From: Meconema thalassinum
Taxonomy: Eukaryota > Arthropoda > Insecta > Orthoptera > Tettigoniidae
Direction of reading: 5' to 3'
Assembly: GCA_946902985.2 (NCBI GenBank)
Contig: OX336388.2
Coordinates: 290,386,526 to 290,450,525 of the forward strand
Length of the DNA stretch: 64,000 bases
Shown here: positions 29,039 to 39,435 of the stretch, one piece after another
Position numbering within the stretch: position 1 is the stretch's first letter
Layout of the letters: every line of letters begins with the position of its first letter
The notes under the pieces: model-generated
Told to the model about the DNA's origin: nothing
Database searches by the model: none
The model's input: only the letters and a program-made list of their open reading frames with translations
Made by a program: the position numbers and the translations under genes

Positions 29039-32000
29039 TCATTTCTTTTGTGATATGTACAGCTGGCATTGCTGCCTGAAGCTAGACGGGGTTGCTCCTC
29101 TGACAGAGCGCGGCAGGTTGTTCCACAGTCGTGCAGTAGAAACTACGAAGGAGTTAGTGTAGCGTACCGTACGGTGTATTGGTATGAGCATGAGTGAATC
29201 ATTTTTTGACCGTGTACCAAGACTATGTTCGTGTGAGAGGCAGTGAAACTGAGAATGCAGGTAAGCTGGAGAGGAACTTAAGAGTATTTGTCGGAAAAGA
29301 CATAAAGAATGAAGATCGCGGCGTTGATTTAGTCGCAACCAGCTGAGTTGTTCGTACGCAGGGGTGACGTGGTCGTAATACCGTAAGTTGCATATGTAGC
29401 GTACACAGGCATTTTGTGCTAGTTGGAGTTTGTTTTTAAGAGTAGCAGACAGGTCATTGTATACCACATCGCAATAGTCAAAATGAGGCAGTACTAGGGA
29501 GGAAACAAGTCGTTCTTTTAACACGCGAGAGAAAATATTCCCAAATCGTCTCAATGAATTCAGTGCGGAAAATACTTTTCTAGAGACGTTGTGGACTTGC
29601 TGCGTCCAAGAGAGTTGTTCGTCAATTATCACGCCCAGATCTTTGACTGATTCTCGGAATTCGATTGGGGAGTCGCGCAAGCGTAAGTTTGGTAGGGTGG
29701 GATTATTTTTTATTTTACGAAGAATTTTTGGGTGGGAGATTATGATAGCTTGTGTTTTTGTCTCATTCAGTCGTAGTCCATGTGAATTGGACCAATTACA
29801 AATTTCAGTTAAGTCCTCATTGAAAGCTTTGATTGCTTGCGATAGTCTTTCTGGTGCAGCATGCAGATAGAGTTGTACATCGTCAGCGTATAAGTGATAT
29901 TTGCATTTAGTTATCGATGAAGTGATATCATTTATGTAGATCGAGAAGAGAAGGGGTCCTAGAACTGATCCCTGAGGGACTCCTCTCACCACTGAGCGCC
30001 AAGAAGACATTTGATTTGAATTACTTTTAACGCGCTGTTGGCGCCCATGTAGATATGAGTCCACCCATTGGATACTGTTCATAGAGAGATGAATTTTGAA
30101 TAGGCTAGAGAGTAATATGTCATGATCAACAGAATCAAATGCTTTGCTGAAATCAAGCAGTGCTATGATTGTTGCTTGCCCACTATCCATAGCCTTTCTT
30201 ATGTCATCCGTGACCTTAAGTAGTGCCGTAGTAGTGCTGTGATTTTTCCGGAAGCCAGATTGGTGCTCATCAAGGATGTTGTGCGCTTGCAAATAGCAGG
30301 AGAGTTGTTCGTACACGATAAATTCGAGAGATTTGGAGATGGCAGATAATATGCTCACTGGGCGATAGTCACTCACGTTTTTGGCTTGTGTGTTTTTAGG
30401 GATTGGAATGACAATAGCCGCTTTCCATAGCGATGGGTACGTACCAGTCATTAACGAGTAGTTGAATATGTGTGTAATTGTGGGAAGTATAATGTCAATG
30501 ATTCGTTTGAATATTTCTATTTCTATATTGTCGATCCCTTTCGATTTTGATTTGATTCTAAGAATGGCACGTCTTACTTGTGACGGGGTGACATGCGAGA
30601 AGTAGATTTTTTCTCTGTTGGGGGTGGGGGTGTTGTAGTTGTTGGTGAGAGTTCTGTGTTTTATGTCTGGGTGGACAGAATGTCCTGTATTAGTAAAATA
30701 GTCATTGAGTGTGTCAAGAGGTAGATTAATGGGGTTGTCATTTTTTCCTTTGCCTATTCCCATGTTTCTTAGTTCATTCCACGCCGCAGACGGTTTGATA
30801 TTACGCCCGAGCAAGTTGTGAGCATGCCTGGTTCGAGCGTTACGTACTGCTTGGGATGTCCTGTTTCGGAGCTTTTTAAAGTCATCATAATTCTGTTGCG
30901 TGGGTAATTTCTTAAACTTTCTGTGCGCAGAATCTCGCTTAGCCATTAGTTCTTTCAGTTCCGTGCTGAGCCAGGGTGCTGGAAGACGCGTCGCTCGCAC
31001 AGTTTTCACTGGAGCATGTTTATCATATAGTCCTGTCAAGTAGTCGTTCATTTTGTGTACTTTATCATCTATATTGTGAATATTCAGTATGTCATGCCAT
31101 GGTACATTGAGAGCGTCTTCTATCAAGGATGGCGTGTCAATTTTAGAGAGGTCTCTGTACGTGATGGTGCTTGGTTTGGTCTTCTTATATTTTAAAGAGT
31201 AGGACAAGTAGATTAAGTCGTGGGCAGAAATTCCAGGTACAGATGTCTGCCCGTATTGAAGCACTTTGTCTGTGTTCTTTACTGATATCAGGTCAATTGT
31301 CGTGTGTGATGAACGTGTGTGATGTGTCGGTAGTAGGTCTAATATTTTCATGTCACGTGACGCGAGCATATTCAAGAGTTGCCGAGTTTCAGCTTTGGTA
31401 TTATCGCCTATATTGGTATTGAAATCGCCCATGACTATTACGTGCTGGTAAAGAGGCAGGGTGCGTAATAACGCGTTCTCTACGTCCTCTAAATGACCCA
31501 GCGAAGGTGCCTTGTAAACAACGCAGACAGCACACTTTTGATGGGCGGTCTCTATTTCGAATAACATAAATTCGGGTCTTCTATTGTACTGGCTATCTGA
31601 GCATGCTAGTAATTTAGGATTTAAGTTCGTCTTAACAAAAGCTCCAACTCCACCTCCTTTCTTTCCTACTCGGTCGTTGCGTAATAGTGTGTAGCCGGGC
31701 AAGTTAAATGATTTTGAAAGATGGAGTGGCGATAGCCATGTCTCACTCATCAAGCAAATATGAAATACATCACGTATAATAAGTTCTAGTTCATGAAAAT
31801 GTGCCGATAAGGACTGTACATTTACGTGCGCTATGTGAAGACCTGTCGGATGAAGTAACAGTTTTTCGAACAGGTAATCACGGGCTGCGGTGGAGTCATT
31901 GTTCCCTGGAGCTACTTCTGGCACTCTGTCACCTTCACAAGGCCACGGTGAGAGAGGGGTGGGACGGGTGGAATTCCTTTCACTGCAGGGGGTAAGCTGT

Positions 32001-32047
32001 ACCGAGCTGCTGTCAGAGGTCGTAGACCCACATACTAGGTTTGCCAA
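29039..32047 (-). CDS. LINE ORF2: endonuclease plus reverse transcriptase, 1002 residues, intact
   Basis: The uninterrupted ORF has an apurinic-type endonuclease at residues 70-285. Its blocks are HVNVQSL, SETWL (Glu 102), VVYKAP and MGDFN (Asp 207, Asn 210). The expected SDH block reads SAH (274-276), with Ala in place of the Asp. The reverse transcriptase spans about 485-790, with DYRPVSIL, SGFRKNHST, LLDFSKAFDSVDHDIL, RGVPQGSVLGPLLF and YADD at 720-723, all catalytic Asps present. A C-terminal domain (840-1002) has the PHFDYCD and LWNNLP blocks found in CR1, L2 and Kiri-like elements. Together these nick target DNA and copy the element RNA. The length and lack of stops suggest a young insertion. 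The exact clade within the CR1/L2 group is not resolved. Confidence 0.9.
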   Translation of the reverse strand: MANLVCGSTTSDSSSVQLTPCSERNSTRPTPLSPWPCEGDRVPEVAPGNNDSTAARDYLFEKLLLHPTGLHIAHVNVQSLSAHFHELELIIRDVFHICLMSETWLSPLHLSKSFNLPGYTLLRNDRVGKKGGGVGAFVKTNLNPKLLACSDSQYNRRPEFMLFEIETAHQKCAVCVVYKAPSLGHLEDVENALLRTLPLYQHVIVMGDFNTNIGDNTKAETRQLLNMLASRDMKILDLLPTHHTRSSHTTIDLISVKNTDKVLQYGQTSVPGISAHDLIYLSYSLKYKKTKPSTITYRDLSKIDTPSLIEDALNVPWHDILNIHNIDDKVHKMNDYLTGLYDKHAPVKTVRATRLPAPWLSTELKELMAKRDSAHRKFKKLPTQQNYDDFKKLRNRTSQAVRNARTRHAHNLLGRNIKPSAAWNELRNMGIGKGKNDNPINLPLDTLNDYFTNTGHSVHPDIKHRTLTNNYNTPTPNREKIYFSHVTPSQVRRAILRIKSKSKGIDNIEIEIFKRIIDIILPTITHIFNYSLMTGTYPSLWKAAIVIPIPKNTQAKNVSDYRPVSILSAISKSLEFIVYEQLSCYLQAHNILDEHQSGFRKNHSTTTALLKVTDDIRKAMDSGQATIIALLDFSKAFDSVDHDILLSSLFKIHLSMNSIQWVDSYLHGRQQRVKSNSNQMSSWRSVVRGVPQGSVLGPLLFSIYINDITSSITKCKYHLYADDVQLYLHAAPERLSQAIKAFNEDLTEICNWSNSHGLRLNETKTQAIIISHPKILRKIKNNPTLPNLRLRDSPIEFRESVKDLGVIIDEQLSWTQQVHNVSRKVFSALNSLRRFGNIFSRVLKERLVSSLVLPHFDYCDVVYNDLSATLKNKLQLAQNACVRYICNLRYYDHVTPAYEQLSWLRLNQRRDLHSLCLFRQILLSSSPAYLHSQFHCLSHEHSLGTRSKNDSLMLIPIHRTVRYTNSFVVSTARLWNNLPRSVRGATPSSFRQQCQLYISQKK

Positions 32048-32203
32048 CTTGGGAAATGAGAACTAAACTAACCAAATTGTAGCCTACTATACTGAACTAA
32101 GACTAAGATTACACTATACAGGTGAACTAATATTAATTAAAACTAAAGTAACATACAGTGGCCGCTGTCAGCTAGGTGAATGTTCTTTGAATACGGTTTC
32201 TAA

Positions 32204-32388
32204 CTAGTTTGGTAGGTCACACATGCGGTTAATCCTAATCTTGCTACCATCGGGTTGCTTGATTAGGATATCGCCCTGCGAACTCCAACAATTTCTAACA
32301 GAGAAACGAGAAATTGCAGTCTTCAAAATGGCCAGCCTGGTGGAGGTGAGATCTTCGCGAATTGTCACCTTGCTACCTTTAAGCATGG
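32204..32388 (-). pseudogene. C-terminal end of LINE ORF1
   Basis: The 60-residue segment LLKGSKVTIREDLTSTR, then GDILIKQPDGSKIRI and DLPN, has the pattern of the C-terminal domain of ORF1 proteins in CR1/L2-type LINEs (the FP25K-like fold). An in-frame TAA lies just upstream at about 32397-32399 and no related sequence continues beyond. The element is therefore 5'-truncated here. ORF2 begins 157 bases downstream. Confidence 0.55.
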
Positions 32389-32390
32389 TA

Positions 32391-33520
32391 ACATATTATC
32401 GTGTCCCTTGTGTGTTGTATTCTCCATAATTATGTTCTGGTATCCACACGACGACTTCTTTGCATTCTTTAATCAACTAATTCGGTGTGATGTTTTACCC
32501 GAGATTTTAGACAATTCTACGAGAGGTCTTAATTGAATTGTATCCCGATGGTGTTGGTTCTATTATTTCAGGCAACTATTCTCCTTGCGATTGTGTACAC
32601 AAATACTCTGCATGTGCTGGGACAGCACTTCAGTAACCAGGTACTTTCTTCTCTCCTACATCAGAATCTGTTTGATTTTATGCTAATAATATTAATCTAT
32701 AATTACTGAACTTAAATACAAATCGTGATAACTCGCCAAAAAGCTTCTTATTCAACCACAGAAACAGTGAGACTATTGTAGCTGCCCCTTGGGTGAAGAC
32801 GAAGAAACCTATAATTCGAGGCCATATATAGATAAATTAATTCAGGTAAGTCTAAATTATTGATGCATATTTCTTCGGAACCTAGTCTCGTCTTGTGATA
32901 TCTTTTATGCTCTTAGGTGAGTAAAAATAATAATTTACACGAACTGTGACAAGCCCGATGACATGATCTTAGCTATTGGTAGGGCAACCGTCGCCACCAT
33001 GTTTTTTCTACATTAAGGTCTGAGGATTGTAGTTGGTCTTGCTTCTATACTACTGCAATCCAAGATGGCCACCGTAGTTGGTGGTCGGACATCAAACGCA
33101 TGACGTGTGGCAGAATCCAACACTACACAAAAAAATATCATGACGTGATTTTGTCTGCTGTTAATTCATTTTATGGGCTTGGGACATCTGGGTCATCAGC
33201 CCCGTGCAGTTGTGTGTGGGTTGAATTCCTCCGGTTACGTGATGACTGTAGTAGTGTGCGTAGCTGTGTAAGGGACAGGTATGGGGAGGTGCCCCAGGAT
33301 TTAAAATAAGGTACTACCGGAGTTTCATCAGGAAAGGAATAAAATAAAATAATGTTGAGGCCCACAGGAGAGATCTGCAGAATATCTTGGCTGAGTGAAC
33401 AGGGAAAGTTGTAAATGTTCCTGTAGGAATTTCAATCTCTTTTTAGTAAGTTACATACTGTATTATTCGGGGCCTGTTTGCCATCTCTTGATGAATGCAG
33501 TACATTTGCATTTTTCTGTT
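32391..33520. other. No identifiable gene; first copy of a direct repeat
   Basis: Positions 33090-33128 (CAAACGCATGACGTGTG, then CAGAATCCAACACTACACA) recur directly at 34536-34573. No coding motif was found. A GGGCTTGGGACATCTGGGTC block near 33175 resembles SINE or LINE tail sequence but is not assigned. Confidence 0.4.
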
Positions 33521-34010
33521 GGCACAGGCTAGAGTAAAATTTGGCTATTCACCGATGTCTCAGTCTCACTCGTGGCTGTGATTATATGGAAGCTACTGAG
33601 GTATGGATGGCGCTTAGTAATGACATTCAGGGCACAGTCTGTCTGTTGGCACAGGCTAGAGTATCACCGATGTCTCAGTCTCACTCATGGCCGTGATTAT
33701 ATGGAAGCTACTGGGGTATGGGTGGTGCTTAGTAATGACATTCAGGGCACAGTCAGTGTCTGTTGGCACAGGCTAGAGTATCACTGATGTCTCAGTCTCA
33801 CTCATGGCTGTGATTATATGGAAGCTACTGAGGTATGGGTGGTGCTTAGTAATGACATTCAGGGCACAGTCAGTGTATGTTGGCACAGGCTAGAGTATCA
33901 CCGCTGTCTCAGTCTCACTCATGGCTGTGATTATATGGAAGCTACCGATATATGGGTGCTGCTTAGTAATGACATTCAGGGCACAGTCAGTGCCTGTGGA
34001 TGCTGTGAAA
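33521..34010 (+). repeat. Four-copy tandem repeat, period 117 bp
   Basis: The word GGCACAGGCT starts at 33521, 33648, 33765 and 33882, giving spacings of 127, 117 and 117. Each unit also contains GTCTCAGTCTCACTC, GTGATTATATGGAAGC and GGTGGTGCTTAGTAATGACA. Because 117 is divisible by three, the units create long but probably meaningless ORFs. Confidence 0.9.
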
Positions 34011-34214
34011 GGTTCTACTCATAGGGTTAGTACTGCTGTTCTGACTCAGTGAGGAAAGCAATGACAAACTACCTCACTCCTCTTCTTGCCTAGTGAGCCT
34101 CAATATAGCGCTGCCATGTGTTTTTGTGGGTAACTACCCACATAACCTAACGGCAGTGCCTTTTGAGGATCCCACCAGCCTTCGGGCTGACTACCTGAAG
34201 AAATATTATTCTTA

Positions 34215-34530
34215 AAAATAAATGTGACCAACCAGGTGGTGTAGTTCTTGGTTGTCACTTCTGGGGTCCAAGTTTGATTCCTGACTGTCAAGAAATCTTA
34301 ATTCTGGTCTCAGGGTAAGAACGGGGTACTCACAGCCTAGTGAGGTAAACCGGGAAATTTTGGGTTCGATTCTCCGCTTAGCCACCCAGCAAGTGGTTTA
34401 CCATGGGTTCCCACACATACTGAAGATAAATGCCTATGTAATTCCTATCATAAGGTCACGACTGCCTCCTGTAAATACGTCAACAAGTAGGCTAGTCGTA
34501 CTCATTCATTCCTATTCATGAGATTAAATG
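34215..34530 (+). repeat. tRNA-derived SINE
   Basis: Box A TGGTGTAGTTCTTGG (34237-34251) and box B AAGTTTGATTCCTG (34270-34283) are at the right spacing. A CACACATACTGAAGATAAAT-containing body follows. A second tRNA-like patch, GGGTTCGATTCTCC near 34364, lies inside the body. Confidence 0.7.
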
Positions 34531-34799
34531 GCACTCTGTCAAACGCATGACGTGTGTCAGAATCCAACCCTACACAAAATAGCGGGTGCCCGAGAATGTT
34601 CTCCGCAGTGGGTACGTGCAGCTGTGAGTGGTTGAGTCATGAGTTTAGTTGGCTGCACTGCACTGTGTCCTCCAAAGCGGGACTCCCCCGTGTGGGCTGT
34701 CAGTGTGTATTGCGATAAGCGAGCGAGCCGGCATGTCCTCAGTGTGTATTACAGTAAGCGAGCGTTCAGTGGAAGGGTGCAACAGTATACAGGCGGTAA

Positions 34800-35229
34800 T
34801 GTTTACTACTGAAGAGAGAGTTCTTTTGGTGGAAAACGTTTTTCGCGAAGGCGATCGATTTACAGTAAATGTAAAAATAAGATTTCAGGCGCGGTTTCCT
34901 AACTCAAAGTGTCCAGACCGCGATACCGTTCGGGATTTGGTAAGTAAATTTCGTGTAACTGGCTCAGTTCACGATGTACCTGGAACAGGCAGCCTACGCT
35001 TTTAACAGACGAAAAAATTGATGAAATCTCCGATATAATGCTGCGTAGTCCAAGTAAATCAATACGAAAATTAGCTCATCAAACAGGAATCTCCAAGTCG
35101 ACAGCACATAAAGCTGTAAGAGACAAGCTGCAGTTGTTCCCTTATAAAGTTACCGAGGTTCATGAATTAAAACAAACTGATTACGGAAAAAGAGTGATGT
35201 ACTGTGATTGGTTCCAGCATCTGTTATGA
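34800..35229 (+). pseudogene. Mariner-type transposase N-terminal fragment
   Basis: Two frames joined by a one-base shift near 34998 read FTTEERVLLVENVFREGDRF, RFQARFPNSKCPDRDTVRDL, VSKFRVTGSVHD and then RSPSKSIRKLAHQTGISKST and LQLFPYKV. These are two helix-turn-helix units with the TEER/LVE and KFRETGSV-like blocks known from insect mariner-like transposases. A stop at 35229 and a hAT insertion at 35273 end it before any catalytic residue. It belongs to a family related to, but distinct from, the one at 5307. Confidence 0.7.
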
Positions 35230-35272
35230 ATGGCTGTGGTGAGTACAATGTTTACTGTTTATTTGTAATGAT

Positions 35273-36100
35273 TAAGGCTCGGATTTTTAGGTAAATAAAT
35301 ATTTTTTAATGTAAATACATATTTTCAGCTTTTTTTATAAATACATAAATTCCTGCTTTTCACTTATTAGTACATAAAAAGACATAATATTTACACTTTT
35401 TAAAATCAGTCTGCTGGATCCTTCAGTTTATCGCATTATTGTTCTGTTTTCCTTCAACGGGGAAGAACCTGTGAGTTATCTAATCTTCATGCAGAGCGTA
35501 TGTCAGCTTGCAACTGTGTTATTCTTAACTTGTGGCCCCGTGCCACTCACAGTGGAAGTCGGGGATTTCCTTGTCCATAGCCATACTGCACCACGTGCTA
35601 GACCTACCCCTCCCCAGCTACCTGGAACCAGTGTCACTCACATGCAGTTCATTTCTGGTACTTTGAAGTGTAAGGCAGTTCTACGGTGCCTAAAGTAAAA
35701 ACAACTACAAGTTATCGTCCGTTGCAGAATTTAAAGAAAATGTTATTTCTGATGGGGGCGTTCTGTTCTGCCGACGATGTGGGAAAGCAATCATGGCTGA
35801 ACTGAGATCTCAAGTTGCACAACACCTAAAGGGCGCCTTCAGAATAAGTGTTTCACGACAATCGTCGGTCATTTGTTATGGACAACCTGAAGATCTACCT
35901 CGTTGTGTATTGTAATGCTTCAGCAGTCAGTGAGACATAGAATAAATTACATTCGTGAGTAATGTATAATGTTTATATTCACATTAATAAACTTAATTAT
36001 AATTAAATATTTTTACTTTTTCGTCACATATTTCAGGTATTTTTAATACATAAAAAATAAATATTTTCCCGATTTTTAGCACCTAAAAATCCGAGCCCTA
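35273..36100. mobile_element. Non-autonomous hAT element, 828 bp
   Basis: The ends are TARGGCTCGGATTTTTAGGT in inverted orientation (20 bp, one difference). They are flanked by GTAATGAT (35265-35272) and GTTATGAT (36101-36108), an 8-bp duplication with one change. The interior keeps only a BED finger remnant. Confidence 0.8.
35700..35850 (+). pseudogene. BED zinc-finger remnant of a hAT transposase
   Basis: The plus strand reads SSVAEFKENVISDGGVLFCR, then RCGKAIMAELRSQVAQHLKG. The FCRRCGK Cys pair, followed by VAQHLKG, matches the start of a BED finger as found at hAT transposase N-termini. The rest of the gene is deleted. Confidence 0.5.
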
Positions 36101-36108
36101 GTTATGAT

Positions 36109-36833
36109 GCAAGCGGCAGCCGTGCTACCAACGTAACTGCTGTAGCTAGCTCTCGCAGACGCATGTAGGCGCTGCGGTGAACATTCCCGGACTCACTCTA
36201 CATCATGACGTAAGCCAGTGATGACGTAGCACTGTATACTAGTCTAAGCATAAGCATGGCCCGGAAATTCCCTCGCTCACTCATCGTTCCCGCTCCCCTT
36301 ACCTTCCCCTTACCTCATACCCCGCGTCCTCAATGATGGCACGGGGACAGTATGTCTGTACTGGACTGTGGTTCTAGGTGCACAGCACTTGTTGATGATA
36401 TGGTGGGAGAGTGTCCCATGTGTTGTGCAGCGCCATCTCGAACTAACGAGACTCCAATAATGGATGTTATTGCCCCATGGAGCAAACAAGGGCAGCTTCG
36501 TTATGGTGATTGGCTGCACGCATCGCCATTACACTTTGTCCAGCCAGGCAATATTTCTCATTCCAATACACGTTTATTGGAGTTATAATGCAAGCTGAAC
36601 AGGACGAAGCAAACTCACCATCACTCCATGAATAAAGTGAGATTTCTGGAAACTACTGGAGCGAATGGCTTGTAAGCAGAAGCCAGCCCCGAAATAATTT
36701 ACACAAGTCACCACGAATTCTGAGTCTGAGTCATGCCTAACTAATAAAGTTTGTTTTTTTAGCTACCACAACGAAAGGTCAAATTTGAAGGAAATCCTCT
36801 ATTTTTATAAGTTCCAACGAAACCAAACGTTAA
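36109..36833. other. No identifiable gene
   Basis: Short overlapping ORFs on both strands (36310-36588) have no recognisable motif. No repeat was recognised. Confidence 0.35.
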
Positions 36834-37503
36834 TTTATATAAAATTTAATAACTTGAGAAATAATGGAGATATTTATTGGCGGTCTGTTTCTACAGCTAG
36901 GGTAACTCAAAATGTTTTCTGTGTTTGCTTGTGGTGGTACCACATGCGCATGCGCGTAACTGCATTGTTCACGAGAAGCGCGCCAGTAGCCATATGGACT
37001 CCACATCCACAGCAGAAAGTGTTCTGTGTTCTTTCGCTCGGTGAGCTAAAATCCGTTACACTAGTACAACGTCGTTTTCGGCGTATGGACTGTTACCAAC
37101 TGATGACGTCCCCAGTTACGTAACAATCAATAAATGGGATTTCTTGAATCATGAGTTCCCAGATCGCTGGATTTGGAGAAGTAGCCCATCAATTGCTTGG
37201 TCCCCTAAAAGCCCGACATTACGCCACTTGCTTTTTTTCCTGTGGGGGTTTGTCAAGAATCAAGTGTACCAGACACCAGTCGTGATCTATCAGATCTGCG
37301 TCATCGCATTCGTGCAGCTGTTGCAAATGTTACGCCTAAAATACTGCAGAACACTTGGAGAGAAGTGGAATACAGATTAGATAATGGTGCGCATATCGAG
37401 ATGTATTAGGTATGTAAATAAACATTTTGAGTTTCCCTATTCGAAGAAACAAACCACCAATAAATATCTCCCATACTTCTCAAGTTATTAAATTTTATAT
37501 TAT
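36834..37503. mobile_element. Deleted mariner-like element with long inverted repeats
   Basis: Positions about 36834-36920 and 37415-37503 are inverted copies with several mismatches, sharing TATAAAATTTAATAACTTGA and AGATATTTATTGG. The interior fuses the two ends of a transposase gene. A 670-bp deletion derivative of this kind could be mobilised by an intact relative. Confidence 0.75.
36970..37381 (+). pseudogene. Mariner-like transposase with central deletion
   Basis: The N-terminal piece reads PHPQQKVFCVLSLGELKSVT and LVQRRFRR, a typical first helix-turn-helix. Near 37100 it jumps to a C-terminal piece, FLNHEFPDRWIWRSSPSIAW, then FFLWGFVKNQVYQTPV. The DFFLWG site that carries the last acidic residue reads LLFFLWG here, so that residue is lost. 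The first two catalytic Asps are in the deleted part. Confidence 0.7.
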
Positions 37504-37995
37504 TATACCTTAAACCGGGACAACTTACATCACGTTTATTTACAAAACATAGTTAACATCAAGCCCCTAACATTGGAGACTTCAAATACATATCCAAACA
37601 TTTCATTTCTTCCACTAGAAGGTTTGTAAATTCAGCACGAAGATGGCGCAGGTGCTGCAAAGTCTGCATAGCAATGGCTCCACAATTAGAACGAAACCTG
37701 TATAATAAAAACCAAGCTGTTCGTGGGAGGTCCAAACCAGCCGAGACGTAATCCCTATTCACCAGACCCCTCTTTCATCTTAATTACATTTCCATGGTCG
37801 CACAGCTTTAACAACTACGCACTGGAAAAAGAAACTTCGTACTAAGAATTTCTTAAACTTTATGGAAGAATTCTGGTCCTCTTTATTAATATACTAAGGG
37901 ACCATCAGCCGCCAAGTGGCTCATCCCGCCTCCAGTCGTGAGTGGTGCGCATTCCTCAGTCCAATATAAAATAATGACTTTTACTTTACTGTACT
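37504..37995. other. No identifiable gene
   Basis: A 67-codon minus-strand ORF (37559-37762) lacks motifs. No repeat was seen. Confidence 0.3.
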
Positions 37996-38700
37996 TTTTC
38001 ATGATGAAAATTAATAAATGTAAAACAAAAATATTGGAATGCATCCGTAATAAATCAGAATCCTCTATGGACATCAAATTGGCAGGTGAAAAACTAAAGG
38101 AAGCAGGAGAATTATATTACTTAGGAAGCAAAATAACCAGTGATGGACGAAGCAAAGAGAATATAAAAAGTAGGTTCGCTCAGGCAAGGAAAGCATTTCT
38201 ACAGAAAAGGAATCTGTTGACATCGAATATAGATTTAGGTAATAAGAAGTCATTTTTGAAAGCCTTTGTCTGGAGCGTGGCGCCCTATGGAAGTGAAACT
38301 TGTAATATTGGTGCAGCAGAAAAGAGGAGAATTGAAGCGTTTGAAATGTGGTGTTACAGGAGAATGATGAAGATCAGATGGGTAGATAGGGTTACAAACG
38401 AAGAGGTATTAAGACGTGTGGGAGAGGATGTTTATAGGGACTGCTAATGAAGAGAAGAGATAGGTTGGTAGGACACATACTAAGACACCCAGGAATAGCA
38501 AGCATAGTTATGGAAGGAAGGGTCGAGGACGAGAACTGTACGGGTAGACCAAGGTTAGAATATGTTAAACAGATTCCCTCGGACGTAGGCTGTGGTAGCT
38601 ATGTAGAGATGAAACGATTAGCTCAGGACAGGGAGGAATAGAGGGCTGCATCAAACCAGTCAAAAGACTGAAGACTCAAACAACAACAACAACAAATTTA
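37996..38700 (+). pseudogene. Family R LINE, copy 3 (RT C-terminal region)
   Basis: The frame from 37998 reads MMKINKCKTKILECIRNKSE, SKITSDGRSKENIKSRFAQA, FLKAFVWSVAPYGSETCNIG and AFEMWCYRRMMKIRWVDRVT to a break near 38435. It then resumes as MKRRDRLVGHILRHPG, GRPRLEYVKQI and AQDREE to 38641. The 3' end is AAGACTCAAA followed by CAA repeats (38680-38697). It is the longest-open copy of this family in the window but still lacks the endonuclease and the palm. Confidence 0.8.
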
Positions 38701-39435
38701 CTCCGATCAAACTTGAAAAGTTAGGTTGGTTGGTTGGTTGAGTTTTCAATTTTTTTCCGTGTAGGCCTCTTAGGCTCTCTATCCTTAGGATGGGAGTTGT
38801 CCATAAAGTACAGTGGTTATAAAGTCCTGGTTTGGATTTAAGATCTCCCCAAATCTCACTCCACTCTGACCCCTTATTGCCAAAATCTCTTAATCACTCA
38901 AGCGTAGAATTTATAGAATCTTAGGCCAGCAGAGTTCTTGCTGAGGACATAAATAAAAAGTGTACTTTGGCTCGGAGAGCCTAAGCGTTTATTTCTGGCA
39001 GCACGAGCCAATCAGTAGAGCGTAACCCGTCGCTTTGAGCCTTGCGTCTTAAGGCCTTAAGAGCTTTATCTGTTGCCGTTTGTAACCTGACAGCATTTGT
39101 TGGAGGCGAGGGGTGGGGGTGGTTATTGATATCTTAAATGACCGGAATATGGTCTAGTGCTCTAGGCACTGTGAAAGTACAGAATAATTAGAGAGATAGA
39201 GAATAGCTAAGAGGCTTTAGTGGCTGGATTATAGTGTGAAAATTATTCTATTAAGATTCGGGATCGAGCCCCGGTGGCTTGGTAATCACCCAGAGTTCTA
39301 ATGTGAGGGTTAGTGCTTCAATCACAAGAGACCAGTAATACATCAGCTGAGTGGGCTAATTGCCCAGCACGAACCAATCACAAGAGAGGGACATTTGTTG
39401 TAATTTATTTATTTATTACATAAATAAATAAATTT
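38701..39435. other. Unassigned, with a weak tRNA-like patch
   Basis: GGGATCGAGCCCC near 39260 resembles a Pol III box B, but no good box A lies upstream. GGTTGG repeats lie at about 38723-38740. No coding motif was found. Confidence 0.3.

Larger units (their letters stand above)
28559..32390 (-). mobile_element. CR1/L2-type LINE, near full length, 5'-truncated in ORF1
   Basis: The element runs from the ORF1 remnant at about 32388 through a complete ORF2 (32047-29039) and a 480-bp 3' UTR. It ends in GGCCCTAATCTTGCC and a tail of ATCT repeats at 28559-28584. The related LINE at 57820-58572 has a similar 3' end (GAGAGGGCC, GCCCTAACTTCGCC). Confidence 0.85.

Noticed and set aside
33572..34024. 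Two repeated-peptide genes
   Set aside because: The ORFs arise from a 117-bp tandem repeat whose period is divisible by three. There is no start context or other coding sign.
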